Part shown: positions 10,485 to 21,050 of the stretch, one piece after another | Layout of the letters: each line of letters opens with the position of its first letter | How positions within the stretch are numbered: position 1 is the first letter of the stretch | Assembly (NCBI GenBank): GCA_019925095.2 | Contig: CM034403.1 | Span: forward strand, 2,532,690 to 2,596,689 | Length of the DNA: 64,000 nucleotides | Reading direction: 5' to 3' | Origin: Dendrolimus kikuchii | Lineage: Eukaryota; Arthropoda; Insecta; Lepidoptera; Lasiocampidae | Notes under the pieces: generated by a model | The model's input: only the letters and a program-made list of their open reading frames with translations | Database searches by the model: none | What the model was told of the DNA's origin: nothing | Translations under genes and position numbers: made by a program

Positions 10485-10896
10485 ATGAGATTTAACTTTT
10501 TTCTGCTAGAGTATTTAGACCCTTTTTTTAGCCAGGGGAAATCCGTTTTGAGGACCTAAGCCGCGATAGGCACAGAAGCCTAGGGGGATAATTGGCGACC
10601 CGCCAGATCGGGAGTGGCACTAGCATGCCCAGTCAGAACTGGTGCCATGCTATTGCCACTCTTCAGTTAGGGATACTCACTAAAACCTGTTACGTTCCGC
10701 GTCTTATGCTAGGGCTACGGGAAAACGGGAGTCTCAACTCCGCGTGCCCTGGTAGGTGGAGGCCTCACACACAGGCCTCTTCCATTCCCGGGGGACTTCT
10801 TTTGTCCTCCGGCATCGTCTAGGTCTAGTCTGGGCGTGGGGCGGTTTGGAACGCGCCTCACGGGAGGAGAGGTGAGCACGCGCGGAACCTTTTTAT
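10485..10896. other. GC-rich unidentified segment with long hairpin
   Basis: Richer in G+C than its surroundings. It contains a ~22 bp imperfect stem (10610-10663: GAGTGGCACTAGCATG pairing with CATGCTATTGCCACTC). Its short open frames show no recognisable motif. It could be an untranslated region of a LINE, but this is not shown. Confidence 0.45.
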
Positions 10897-11205
10897 CCGT
10901 GCAGGAACGGAGAAAGAATACAATTTACTGCGGCCGGGCGGCCTGTCGTAAGAGGCGACTTAACAACCCACAGCCAGGTGGTAGGGCATTTGCCCGACTG
11001 GATGGCCACCACCCCTGGTCTAAAGTATGTCGCCATAACAACCTTGAGTTGTGTTCCGGCATTAGTGACCAGGTTCCAGTCTCCCTTAAGAGAGCAGCAG
11101 CGCATTTGTAGCACCTTTGGTGTTGCAAATGTCCATAGGCGATGGTAACCACTTTCCATCAAGTGGGCCGTCTGCCTGTCTGCTGATCTCCTGCAATAAA
11201 AAAAA
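10897..11205 (+). mobile_element. SINE-A, full length
   Basis: Complete from CCGTGCAGGAACGG to CTGCAATAAAAAAAA, ~309 bp. It is the left part of the block shared with 5613-6228. Confidence 0.92.
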
Positions 11206-11455
11206 CCATTCGCGCTCTCATCTCGACGGCATGTGGAGGTGGGTGAGAACCCCTAGGATATGTAGACCCTAGTTTAACACGTTCACAGCGGCACTGATTC
11301 ATGTGTATTTTCTATTCGTGCGATATAAACCTCGTTCTAAAACTATCATTGTGGCGACACCAGTTTTTAAAACTTATTTTTTTTTGGCTTATGTGCTCTC
11401 AAAGTAATCCCATATTAAGGTAAGTATACCACGGAACTGTGGTTTAATAGCATAT
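11206..11455. repeat. Second copy of the 5922-6170 block
   Basis: Near-identical to 5922-6170 and in the same position between a SINE-A tail and an LTR start. Confidence 0.75.
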
Positions 11456-11966
11456 TGTTACGAGTGTGGGATTCGAAATTAAAATGCCGTTGGAATTACT
11501 ATAGAATTTATTAGAACTATACAAACACGTATAACATAGGTACAAATATAGGTAGATACTACTAGTACAACTGCACGGTTCAATAACACGCGCAAAATCC
11601 GTCACTATATCGCTTGTCGAATCTACGTCTTACTCGTATCATAATAATCCTTGCTCGACTGCCTCACCCCTCCGTTCGGGCATTGTTTTATAGTAAACTG
11701 TACAATACACAATGGAAGCTCGTGGGCTGGGTTCTTCCAAGAAAATGTAATTTGCACACCTGCGAACGTCCAACAATATTGATTGAAAACAATAATGATT
11801 AGTTCGACACTAATGACGGCCATAAAACAAGTAGAAAACAATAGCATGTTTTTTTAATTACAAATTCTAAACACAAAGTAAACCAAAGAGTTCCTAAATC
11901 CGGGAAAGCAATAAACTGCGCTTTTACGACCGGCAGGAGTGCGCATTCCTTTGACGGTATGTAACA
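11456..11966 (-). mobile_element. Solo LTR with ATAT target duplication
   Basis: A 511 bp piece bounded by TGTTACGAG...GTAACA and flanked by ATAT at 11452-11455 and 11967-11970. The minus strand is LTR-sense by comparison with copies showing TATAAA and AATAAA. No internal retrotransposon region adjoins it, so it is a solo LTR left by LTR-LTR recombination. The 4 bp TSD fits Ty3/gypsy-type elements. The clade cannot be fixed from LTRs alone. Confidence 0.85.
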
Positions 11967-12353
11967 ATATATTAGATATATATTTATCTTTTTTCTACAG
12001 TGAACCAAATTGAATTTACGCGCTCCGCGCCACAAGAAAGTCTGTGTTTCTCTTAAGCGGAATACGCACCAAAGCTATGCTAGTTGGCGGCTTTACTCAT
12101 TGCAAATCGTAAAACTTTGTCGCTGACATGTCGGCGGCTTAAGATCCGGAATAAAAACTACAGTACATCACTACAGCTGAATGTCGCTGGGACTGAGCGC
12201 TTGCCCCTCCAAAATGTCGACGGGCAATACGCGCGGGCGCATGTTGTCGATATGAATTGTATTTCAAATTGCATCATATTCTACATCGTTTATATAGTCT
12301 ATTCCAGTTGTTTTTTTTTAAAGAGCTTAAATGTATAGACACCTCATGTTTTG
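11967..12353. other. Unrecognised spacer
   Basis: No gene or repeat family recognised. Base composition is more balanced than in neighbouring spacers. Confidence 0.4.
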
Positions 12354-12588
12354 CCAGGTGGTAGGGCATTTGCCCGACGGGATGGCTACCACCCCTGGTC
12401 TAAAGTATGTCGCCATAACAACCTTGAGTTGTGTTCCGGCATTAGTGACCAGGTTCCAGTCCCCTTTAAGAGAGCAGCAGCGCATTTGTAGCAACTTTGG
12501 TGGTGCAAATGTCCATAGGCGATGGTAACCGCTTTCCATCAAGTGGGCCGTCTGTCTGTCTACTGATCTCCTGCAATAAAAAAAAAAT
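12354..12588 (+). mobile_element. SINE-A copy truncated at the CCAGGTGG block
   Basis: Starts exactly at CCAGGTGGTAGGGCATTTGC and runs to CTGCAATAAAAAAAAA. Four other copies start at this same internal point (9162-type truncation at 19162, 42491, 18105, 34177). Confidence 0.9.
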
Positions 12589-12613
12589 AGAATTTTATAA
12601 TATTACAGATTTT

Positions 12614-12688
12614 CGTCGTCGTAAACGTCGGAAAAACCAAAATAAAATAAAATAACCGCGTTTAAAATCGTTAAAACGTAGTTTTATT
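12614..12688 (+). mobile_element. Truncated copy of the palindromic retroelement end, 12 bp TSD
   Basis: 75 bp matching the outer part of the arm at 54387-54500 (AAACGTCGGAAAAACCAAAA... to AAAACGTAGTTTTATT). Flanked by a perfect 12 bp repeat, ATTACAGATTTT, at 12602-12613 and 12689-12700. This is what a 5'-truncated retroposed copy looks like, and implies that AAAACGTAGTTTTATT is a 3' end. Confidence 0.75.
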
Positions 12689-12802
12689 ATTACAGATTTT
12701 GCTGAGAAATTACTGGGTTTTCTGTATAGATGAAATATGGTGGGAACAATATTGTACAGAATTCTTGAAAAAAATTAAGTTTAGCAGTGGTTGCCTAACA
12801 TA

Positions 12803-13000
12803 TCTTATACTAACATATAAAGCTGAGTTTGTTTGCTTGCTTGAACGCCCTAATCTCAGGAACTAAAGGTCTGATTTGAAAAATTCTTTCAGTGTTAGAT
12901 AGCCCATTTATTGAGGAAGGCTATAGGCTGTATATTATCACGCTAAGACCAAACTTTTTTTAATTTTTTCACGCGGACGAAGTCGCGGGCAGAAGTTAGT
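12803..13000 (+). mobile_element. Helitron-like element, short
   Basis: Begins TCTTATACTAACATATAAAG with the block CTCAGGAACTAAAGGTCTGA and ends ACGAAGTCGCGGGCAGAAGT plus TAGT. Same subfamily as 30426-30743, with the middle deleted. Confidence 0.72.
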
Positions 13001-13265
13001 ATACATATATAACAAAGGGTTATCTTTTTAATGTAAGTAGTTTTTGAGTATTTATTACAAACTTTTTAGAAATTACTTACAAATTTTCTGTTTCTAATAA
13101 TTAAATTTTATACTATAATATCACGACTAAATATAAAATATTAAAATATATCTACGCAACGCCCAAAGGCGGTCTGGAGAGGTTTTACATTTCGTTTTGC
13201 CAACGGCACAATCCCAAGCGACTACAGAGTTGGATTAAGAAAATTATACTTATATTATATTCTAT
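13001..13265. other. AT-rich spacer
   Basis: Nothing recognised. Confidence 0.35.
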
Positions 13266-13579
13266 CCGTGCAGGAACGGATAAAGAATACAATTTCCTGC
13301 GGCCGGGCGGCCTGTCGTAAGAGGCGACTTAACAACCCACAGCCAGGTGGTAGGACATTTGCCAGACTGGATGGCTACCACCCCTGGTCTAAAGTATGTC
13401 GCCATAACAACCTTGAGTTGTGTTCGGGCATTAGTGACCAGGTTCCAGTCTCTCTTAAGAGAGCAGCAGCGCATTTGTAGCACCTTTGGTGTTGCAAATG
13501 AATATAGGCGATGGTAACCGCTTTCCATCAAGTGGGCCGTCTGCTTGTCTGCTGAGCTCCTGCAATAAAAATAAAAAAA
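13266..13579 (+). mobile_element. SINE-A, full length
   Basis: CCGTGCAGGAACGG to CTGCAATAAAAATAAAAAAA, ~314 bp, with scattered substitutions. No clear TSD. Confidence 0.92.
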
Positions 13580-13756
13580 CTTAATTTCAAGTCTTTTTTA
13601 TGAGGTTTGCATCTGATTATTTGCTACCAACAACAGGTCACGAAATCTCAAACTGTGTAGGACCATAAAGATACATTCAGATTTATCGAACATGCCATAC
13701 AGCGATCAAAAAATACAAGCATGGAAGTAGTATAATCGGTTTCAAAATAGAATAGA

Positions 13757-13868
13757 ATAGATAACACTTTATCGCTCACCAAATATACAATTACAAAAAT
13801 GTCCAATTACTTATATTGTCACGGTAGAAACAATAGGCGGCCTTATCGCTTAAAGCCATCTCTTTCAA
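13757..13868 (-). mobile_element. LINE 3' UTR fragment (GCGATAAGGCCGCC type)
   Basis: Minus-strand AAGCGATAAGGCCGCC block with the downstream GCGATAAAGTG-type end. Related to 7912-8008. Confidence 0.55.
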
Positions 13869-13925
13869 TTTAACCTAATATGGCGATGTAGGTGTTGCAG
13901 ATTATTAAGTAGATCATAAACAAAC

Positions 13926-14391
13926 AATGGAAGCGAGAGTTGGGTATGGAAGAGAGAGCATGAAAGTAGAGTAAACGCGGTCGAGATACGAGCACTGCGC
14001 AAAATCTGCGGAGTGACGCTCGCGGACCGCGTTCGTAATACCGAAGTAAGAAAGAGAGTTGGTCTGAAAGAGAGTGTCGGGGTGAAGGTAAGAAAGGAAT
14101 GCTCCGGTGGTTCGGGCATGTGAAAAGAATGCATGATTAAAGAATGACTAAACAGATATACAATGCAAAAGTGGATGGATGCAGATGTCGTGGAAGGCCA
14201 CGACACACCTTCCATGATCAAATTGATCGTGTACTAGCAGAAGATGACGTCAGGAGCCTTAAGAACAGACGAGCGTGCATGACAAGAGCTATGAATGTCA
14301 AAGAAGCAAGTGAGGTGTGTAAGAATAAGCCTGAATGGCGCTCTGTTGTTCGTGCCTACCACGCAAGGGAACTGGCGTGAAGTTATGTATG
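13926..14391 (+). pseudogene. 5'-truncated RTE-TATG copy with frameshifts
   Basis: Encodes the same C-terminal region as the other copies, from WKREHESRVNAVEIRALRKI, then DRVRNTEVRKRVGLKES, to the QIYNAKVDGC end. A lost G near 14090 (GTAAGAAAGGAATG) and a TGA-to-TTA change near 14137 break the frame. The tail is short (TATGTATGTTTG). No TSD is seen. Confidence 0.9.
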
Positions 14392-14787
14392 TTTGCAGAA
14401 TAAAATGTCTACTGAATATTAAACTACTTGAAACAATTTAAAAATGAAATACGTCCTCGCTCCGACCCTGTAAGATTAAATAGAAAAACTATAGGCAAAT
14501 GTTGAAGAAACGTTCCGAGGGAAACGGGTCTGGAGCGTAACATAGGACTTAATTTTATTTTCCTTCCTTCTCACACAAACGCAGCTTTCTTTAGAAGCTT
14601 ACAAATAGGAATAAAGGGAAATAATTTCATGTCTGTCTTGTGACAAGGGGTGGTTGTAGGGTACATTTCTATTATGTTGTAAATTGAGTGAATTTGTTCG
14701 AATGATTTGTTAGTCGACTTAAAAAAGAAGGCGGTTCTGATCAAAGTAGTCAACTCAATTGATTCTTACCTTTTATTTTTAATCTTA
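14392..14787. other. Spacer with a relic of the CCGACTTCAAAA foldback
   Basis: Only AGTCGACTTAAAAAAGAAGG at about 14712 resembles a family, the foldback end. Otherwise unrecognised. Confidence 0.4.
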
Positions 14788-15058
14788 TCCGGGCGGCCTG
14801 TTGTAAGAGGCGATAAAACTACCCACAGCCAGGTAGGGCATTTGCCCGACTGGATGGCTACCACCCCTGGTCTGGAGTATGCCGCCATAACAACCTTGAG
14901 TTGTGTTCCGGCATTAGTGAACAGGTTCCAGACTCCCTTAAGAGAGCAGCAGCGCATTTGTAGCAACTTTGCTGTTGCAAATTTCCATAGGCGATGGTAA
15001 CTGCTTTCCCTCAAGTGGGCCGTCTGCCTGTCTGCTGATGTCCTTCAATAAAAAAAAA
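14788..15058 (+). mobile_element. SINE-A copy, 5' end shortened
   Basis: Starts at CCGGGCGGCCTGTTGTAAGA and ends with TTCAATAAAAAAAA. Lacks the first ~35 bp of the family. Confidence 0.88.
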
Positions 15059-16053
15059 GATGAAGAACAACAGTCTTGTTGGAAGATCTTCCTTTGGGAT
15101 GGAGGAGCATTCCTTCTCGCTCCTCCACCGTAGTCAGGTAGTCATGGGAAAAATCACTCACCAAGAAGAAAAGAGTGATATATATCTTTTTGATACAAAG
15201 ATATATATCACTCTTTTATATCTTTAACTCTTTATCTTTACAGTGAATAGTGTCAGTGTCAATTGCAGACAAGATGAGTTATTATCTGTGAGTGATATAC
15301 TGATAAACTGATATGAAAAAAATATAAACAAATAGAGTGAAAAAATATAATAAAATTAATTACATTAAAACAAAATTACACCATAAAACTATAGTGTTAC
15401 GATTTATTTTGGCTTGCTATCATATTCGGTTTCCTCGTTCATTTACTACGCATGCGCAATGCGCGGGCTAATCATTCTTTCTAGTTTCTTCTCATTCGGA
15501 TCTATAGTCATCAGTCAGGCAAATGCCCTATCACCTGGCTAGCTAGAGTTAAAGATATAAAGACACATTTTGAACGCAAGTGATATACGGATCTAATCAC
15601 TCTTCGCGTCGGAAATATATCTTTTGAGTTAATCACTGACGAGTTACACACCGCTAGTTAAGCTATGTTTAGCGAGATTTTTTTATAAATAAGGTCATGT
15701 ACATTCAGCGCAGAAAGCTAAATGTAAAAATGTACCCATTCCTAAGAACTATGGCCTGCAATAAAAACTAACAGCGAGAGCCTGTGATGGCCGGAGCGAC
15801 TATTATTTGTATTACAGTTCGTTATGACGCCATTACCTCATTTTCAGGCGTTAGCGCCTTTTTGCGCCCTTGACATAATGGTTATGACTTTTCAGCGATC
15901 TGGTGTTAAATATGTCGATGTAAGGAAAGACATGATATATTTGCTTACCACAGTATTACAGTACTACATAATACTATGTGGTGTTGTGGTATACAAATTT
16001 TGTACCACTTAGTATCTAGGTGTATCAAAAAGTTCTTAGAAGTGCATATATAT
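15059..16053. other. ~1 kb spacer with a strong hairpin
   Basis: A perfect 19 bp stem with 7 bp loop lies at 15171-15215 (AAGAGTGATATATATCTTT and its complement). A 23 bp SINE-A scrap (CAAATGCCCTATCACCTGGC) sits at 15521-15543. Further GTGATATA-type motifs recur at 15290-15300 and 15585-15620. No gene recognised. Confidence 0.45.
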
Positions 16054-16496
16054 TGTTACGAGTTGCAGGACTCTAATTAAAATGCCGTTGGAATTATTAT
16101 AGAGTTTATTAGAACTATACAAACACGTATAACACAGGTAAAAATATAACCGAATACAACAAAACGCGTAAAGTCCGTCACTAATAGATATTCCCGATAT
16201 ATACACACGTCTTGCTCCGCTTGTGGTTATCGCTCGACTGCCTCGTCCATCAATCGAGGCATTGCTTTATACTGCACGGGTTGCAATATGTCTGCTCGAC
16301 CGCGTTACCGAATTTCCGAGAATCACACCTGGCTAATGACTGTCATAAAAAATTACAATACACAATGGGCTGGTTTTATAACCACAAATTTTAAAAACAA
16401 AGTAAACAAAAGAAGTCCAAATGGCAAAAAGGTAATAAAATGTGTTTCTACAGACGCAGGTGTGAATTTGCCTTTGTCGGCACCTCGGTCGTAACA
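16054..16496 (-). mobile_element. Solo LTR, near-ATAT target duplication
   Basis: A 443 bp LTR, TGTTACGAGTTGCAGGACTC to CGGTCGTAACA. The left flank is ATAT (16050-16053) and the right is ATGT (16497-16500), so one base has changed since insertion. The minus-strand TATAAA-like CAGTATAAAGCAATG block is conserved at about 16263-16277. No internal region. Confidence 0.85.
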
Positions 16497-16634
16497 ATGT
16501 AAAACCTTTTTAGGAGCAGTTCGATATTCAAATTAAAGAGTGTCAATCACACAATAGCCAACTGTCACTTGTTTTTGTCAGTTCGTTCGCCCGTATTAAA
16601 TTGTTTTCTGCAACGAATTGCTAAAAACGCAAAA

Positions 16635-16921
16635 TTATGGATAAAAGTGAGTTATGTATGGTGAGAAAATATCTCACCTTGAAAAAAATGTCTACGAAAG
16701 ATCTTTTTCGAAAATTTAGCAGACATTAGAGGATGGTACTGTACCCTATTCTACGGTTGCGCACTGGGTAGATGAATTTAAAAGAGGTAGATCAAGCTGT
16801 AAAGATGACCAACGTTCTGGGCGGTCTTGGACCTCCGTTACGGAAAAAAATGTCAAAAAAGATTAAGAATCTGCTTTTGAAAGACAGAAGAATAACTATA
16901 AAATATATAGCCGAGATGCGT
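16635..16921 (+). pseudogene. Mariner-like transposase N-terminal relic
   Basis: Reading from about 16635 gives MDKSELCMVRKYLTLKK and, after a broken stretch, from 16729 EDGTVPYSTVAHWVDEFKRG and RSSCKDDQRSGRSWTSVTEK. One base out of phase it continues KIKNLLLKDRRITIKYIAEM. This matches the order in mariner transposases of the second helix-turn-helix (STV..W..EFKRGR), the DD..SGRP linker and the LxDRRxTxxxIAE helix. It has at least one stop and two frameshifts and no catalytic DDD region, so it is dead. Confidence 0.75.
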
Positions 16922-16941
16922 CCCATCTTCCAGACACAGCC

Positions 16942-17238
16942 GTGACAGCCGGAGCTGCTGCTGCACACCAGGAGGCCCTGAAATGTCGCAAATACGTGTC
17001 CATTGGTAGTGGGTACGTATTTGTGGCTTTCGGGGTCGAGACCCTGGGGCCGTGGGGGCCTGGAGCTCATGACCTCTATCGAGACCTCTCAACGCGTTTA
17101 ATTGAGGTCTCGCGTGACCAAAAGGCTGGCTTGCACCTAGGGCAACGAATTAGCGTTGCCATCCAACGCGGAAATGCGGCCAGCATTTTGGGGACGCTCC
17201 CCCCCGGCAGCGATTTGGAGTCAATTTTTTATTTATAG
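16942..17238 (+). pseudogene. LINE ORF2 C-terminal fragment
   Basis: An open 98-residue segment containing VETLGPWGPGAHDLYRDLST, RLIEVSRDQKAGLHLGQRIS and IQRGNAASILGTLPPGSDLE, ending IFYL stop. This is the conserved end of a LINE polyprotein after the RT, also found as a 31-codon relic at 41114-41206 (ending DLGSVFYL). The RT itself is absent. The clade is uncertain. It abuts the mariner relic upstream. Confidence 0.7.
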
Positions 17239-17352
17239 ATTTATGTTATTTTGTAAGTATAGCTTTATTTATAGTTTAGTTTAGTTTATATATTTTTAAC
17301 ATTTAGTTTTATTGCTTAGTTTTAATTTTGTTTTATAGGTATTAATAGAGCT

Positions 17353-17669
17353 TAAAGCGTATTAAATGAGTACATAAGGGGATCTTTGAAAGTTGCACCT
17401 GTGACAGAAAAATTGAGAGGAAGAAGATTAAGTTGGTATGGGCATATAATGAGGAGGGATGAAAGTCACAGGACAAAAAGAATGTTATACTACAAGATCG
17501 ATGGGTACAAATTTAAAGGTAGACCAAAAAAAAGATGGATGGATTCTGTGAAGGATGACATGATGATATGCGGTGTGACAGAAGAGGTATGTCAGAATAG
17601 AAGAGTGTGGAAGGAAAAGACATATTGTGCCGACCCCAAGTAATTGGGATATGGTGAAAGAAAAGAGAG
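17353..17669 (+). mobile_element. 5'-truncated LINE copy with 16 bp TSD
   Basis: A 317 bp insertion flanked by the perfect 16 bp repeat AGGTATTAATAGAGCT (17337-17352 and 17670-17685). It encodes APVTEKLRGRRLSWYGHIMR, RDESHRTKRMLYYKIDGYKF, KGRPKKRWMDSVKDDMMICG and ends CADPK stop, the C-terminal end of an RTE-like reverse transcriptase polyprotein. It differs from RTE-TATG and from the BovB type. The 3' end is GGTGAAAGAAAAGAG without poly-A. Confidence 0.9.
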
Positions 17670-17867
17670 AGGTATTAATAGAGCTGAGATCCTAAAGATA
17701 TTTTTTGGTGGCGTTCAATCCATTTTAATTGATTCGCTGGGGTTCAAAAAAAAGTGTCGGCAAGATGGGTGCCACGGTATGTTAACCTAATCTAATTCTA
17801 AGCGTATTTTCGAAATATTCAAAAAGAATATTTGATACTTTAAACAAAAAGTCCTTGATAATACTAA

Positions 17868-18112
17868 TACATTTTTTTTTTTTTGCAGTAGTTCATCAGA
17901 CAGGCAGACGGCCCACTAGATGGAAAGCGGTTACCATCGCCTATGGACATTTGCAACACCAAAGTTGCTACAAATGCGCTGCTGCTCTCTTAAGGGAGAC
18001 TGAAACCCGGTCACTAATGCCGGAACACAACTCAAGGTTGTTATGGCGACATACTTTAGACCAGGGGTGGTAGCCATCCAGTCGGGCATTCCCTACCACC
18101 TGGCAAAAATAA
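17868..18112 (-). mobile_element. SINE-A copy truncated at CCAGGTGG, 10 bp TSD
   Basis: Poly-T/A-tail at 17872-17884, then the SINE-A body in reverse to CTACCACCTGGC. Flanked by ATAATACTAA at 17858-17867 and 18113-18122. This TSD shows the shortened copy integrated in that form and was not cut down later. Confidence 0.88.
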
Positions 18113-18272
18113 ATAATACTAAGATATATTTTAGTAATAACTATGTTTATTTATATTTTAAACATTGCTGGTGTCTCATTTCTATCAAAATTGAAAGACA
18201 TAAATGAATCGCGGCTTACTAGAACCCTTCATTATATATGAAATGACAAGCATTTGTGGGAGAGGAAATTCC

Positions 18273-18590
18273 TTTTTTTTTTTTTTTTTATTGCAGGAGT
18301 TCATCAGACATGCAGACGGCCCATTAGATGGAAAGCGGTTACCATCGCCTATGGACATTTGCAACACCAAAGTTGCTACAAATGCGCTGCTGCTCTCTTA
18401 AGGGAGACTGGAACCTGGTCACTAATGCCGGAACACAACACAAGGTTGTTATAGCGGCATACTCTAGATCAGGGGTGGTCGCCATCCAGTCGAGCAAATA
18501 CTCTACCACCTGGCTGTGGGTTGTTTAGTCGCCTCTTACGACAGGCCGCCGGACCGCAGGAAATTGTATTCTTTCTCCGTTCCTGCACGG
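18273..18590 (-). mobile_element. SINE-A, full length
   Basis: A 17 bp T run, TTGCAGGAGTTC, the full reverse SINE-A body and CCGTTCCTGCACGG at the right end. No clear TSD. Confidence 0.92.
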
Positions 18591-19161
18591 ATAACGTGGT
18601 GTTTCATCAGAAGGTGTTCTTGAGGTGTGAGAGAAATTAAACTAAGTTTTTGGTTTTAACTATTTACACGGTTATATTGTTCACACACAAAATGTACGTA
18701 TATACAATTCTACACACGCTAATTCCTAAAGTGTGGACTGATGTGTTCAGACAAGACCGGTCTGTCGCAATATTTGGGTAAGACTGACGAACGCGCGCCG
18801 TAGTTGCCTGAGCGCAAAACTGCTGACAGAACGACCTGTGTCACCACACATTTGCCCAATTTTTAATTATATTAGCGCCGTATACCGAAGTTTGTTTGGC
18901 TACTTACTTGCCGACCCTGACGTGGAACGCCGTTGTGCTGTCAACCCTTAAAGGGCTGATTTGCACAATCTGAAACAGAAGATCATAAAATTAATATATG
19001 ACTAAAATTGTTACATAACATTATGTATATATTACATATAAATAAAGTTGCTAAACAAAATTTTAAACTAGAAATAGTAATATGTATGTAAACGTATAAA
19101 TAAGATGCAAAAATAATGTATAGGAAAGTAAATGTATAATAATTTTACCAAAACAAATTTA
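18591..19161. other. Unrecognised spacer
   Basis: No coding signal. A GC-richer middle (18760-18960) could be part of an unrecognised LTR or other element, but no repeat partner is seen in the window. Confidence 0.4.
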
Positions 19162-19385
19162 CCAGGTGGTAGGGCATTTGCCCGACTGGATGGCTACCAC
19201 CCCTGGTCTAGAGTATGCCGCCACAACAGCCTTGAGTTGTGTTCCAGCATTAGTGACCAGGTTCCAGTCTCCCTTAAGAGAGCAGCAGCGCATTTGTAGC
19301 ACCTTTGGTGTTGCAAATGTCCATAAGCGATGGTAACAGCTTTCCATCAAGTGGGCCGTCCGCCTGCTGAACTCCTGCAATAAAA
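19162..19385 (+). mobile_element. SINE-A copy truncated at the CCAGGTGG block
   Basis: Begins at CCAGGTGGTAGGGC directly after AAATTTA and ends at CTCCTGCAATAAAA with a very short A-tail. Confidence 0.9.
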
Positions 19386-20030
19386 TATAATACTTAATAT
19401 ATAAAGAATCCTACCTAAACCTCACCCAATTCCAAATACCTACCCCTTTTTCCAATCTAAACCAATACCGTTTCCAACCTAACCCAATGCATATCCAACA
19501 GTAAACTTATTTACCCAATAGCATAAATAGTATACAAGAGATAGGACAAAATAGAACCTATAATTGTAATAAATAAAAAAGTGATAGACTCGGGCATATC
19601 TTAGTTCGCCCGGGCTAAAGAAGGAGAAAAAAAAAATATGACTAAACTAGTATTAAAGTAAAAGGTATTATTTAAGTTATTAAAATACAAATTATAATAT
19701 TTAAATGAATTACACAAACTTATAAACAATACTAATATATATACACGATCGCGCGCGCATGGCGACCCACTCCGCAGCCATACCTATATGTGCTAATTTT
19801 TAATAATTTAAACCGCCATTTGTGTGTGAGAAAAAAGACTAATTTATACCACCGTGTGCAACCAATCGAACCTCGACGACCGCTGCCAGACGTCTCCAGG
19901 CTTGCCGAATTGTGAGAAGTGTAGTTTCGGGAGGTTAAGGTTAGTGACCAGATTTTCCTTACCATATGATCAATCGGATGCAACGATTGATCTGATTGTC
20001 CTGCCGTCCACTGTTCTTGAGTTGTTTCAT
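19386..20030. other. Unrecognised spacer
   Basis: 19410-19500 is C-rich and pseudo-periodic (CCTACCC, CCAACCTAACCC). 19735-20030 is moderately GC-rich. No gene or repeat partner recognised. Confidence 0.4.
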
Positions 20031-20340
20031 CCGTGCAGGAACGGAGAAAGAATACAATTTCCTGCGGCCGGGCGGCCTGTCGTAAGAGGCGACTTAACAA
20101 CCCACAGCCAGGTGGTAGGGCATTTGCCCGACTGGATGGCTACCACCCCTGGTCTAAAGTATGTCGCCATAACAACCTTGAGTTGTGTTCCGGCATTAGT
20201 AACCAGGTTCCAGTCTCCCTTAAGAGAGCAGCAGCGCATTTGTAGCAACTTTGCTGTTGCAAATGTCCATAGGCGATGGTAACCGCTTTCCATCAAGTGG
20301 GCCGTCTGCCTGTCTGCTGATCTCCTGAAAAAAAAAAAAA
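20031..20340 (+). mobile_element. SINE-A, full length
   Basis: CCGTGCAGGAACGG to CTCCTG plus a 13 A tail. The CAATAAA before the tail is lost. Confidence 0.92.
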
Positions 20341-20865
20341 GTTATATTATCGAAGGCCGCACCAGTCCAGAAGGTAGGGCATTTTATATACAACCGCCGA
20401 TACGTGGTGTGCTATAGGGGAGGTGGGGGAAGGACCTCAAAAGTTACCCTTGGCACCATCAATCCCTATTGAAGTTATAACTTCAATAGGGATTATTTAA
20501 TATTCCCTTCTTAAATAATTCAAACGGACATTTTTAAGCGTGAACATAAAATATGTTTTAATCAACTTCTTAAGCATTCAGTGAGTCTCTTAACCCTTAA
20601 TTTCAATTATGGCCAATGGCAATTGAGCGCAATTGCGGACGCGGGCCGCGCCTCGCCGTATTCCGCTCGAAGGGGTTAACCTAAAAATATTTCCACGCGA
20701 GCGACCTTGCCCCCGTTCGTTACCTCGTGAGCCACTCCCGACAGCCTGAAACCTGTTTTTACTAATGTTAAGATGACATATTTGTTAGGGTTTCGTAGTT
20801 GACTCTGTAGCGTCGGTGTCATTAAAATCTAAAGAAGGAAAGACTGTATTTGAAGAGATAGTGAC
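20341..20865. other. Spacer with a perfect 34 bp palindrome
   Basis: 20461-20494 is a gapless palindrome with arms AATCCCTATTGAAGTTA / TAACTTCAATAGGGATT. No gene recognised. Confidence 0.5.
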
Positions 20866-21050
20866 GTAATTACATTCCTTATACATTATTATACACAGAG
20901 CATTCATTGAGAAATGTACGCCGCATTTTCAGCAAACAAGATTTGCACTCAGCTTATTGCTGTGCCGGAATTATATCCGACACAACGCTGATATTCAGTG
21001 CAAACCTTCCTTTTGGCGTAAGACCAAAACGACCCAATTTTGTTAATTAA
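20866..21050. repeat. Hairpin-bearing repeat, copy 1
   Basis: Shared with 34480-34665. Contains TTTGCACT...AGTGCAAA arms around GTGCCGGAATTATATCCGAC and ends GACCCAATTTTGTTAAT. Non-coding, ~185 bp. Confidence 0.75.

Noticed and set aside
10592..10822. 76-codon ORF in the GC-rich segment
   Set aside because: Low-complexity composition effect; no motif and the region folds as a hairpin.
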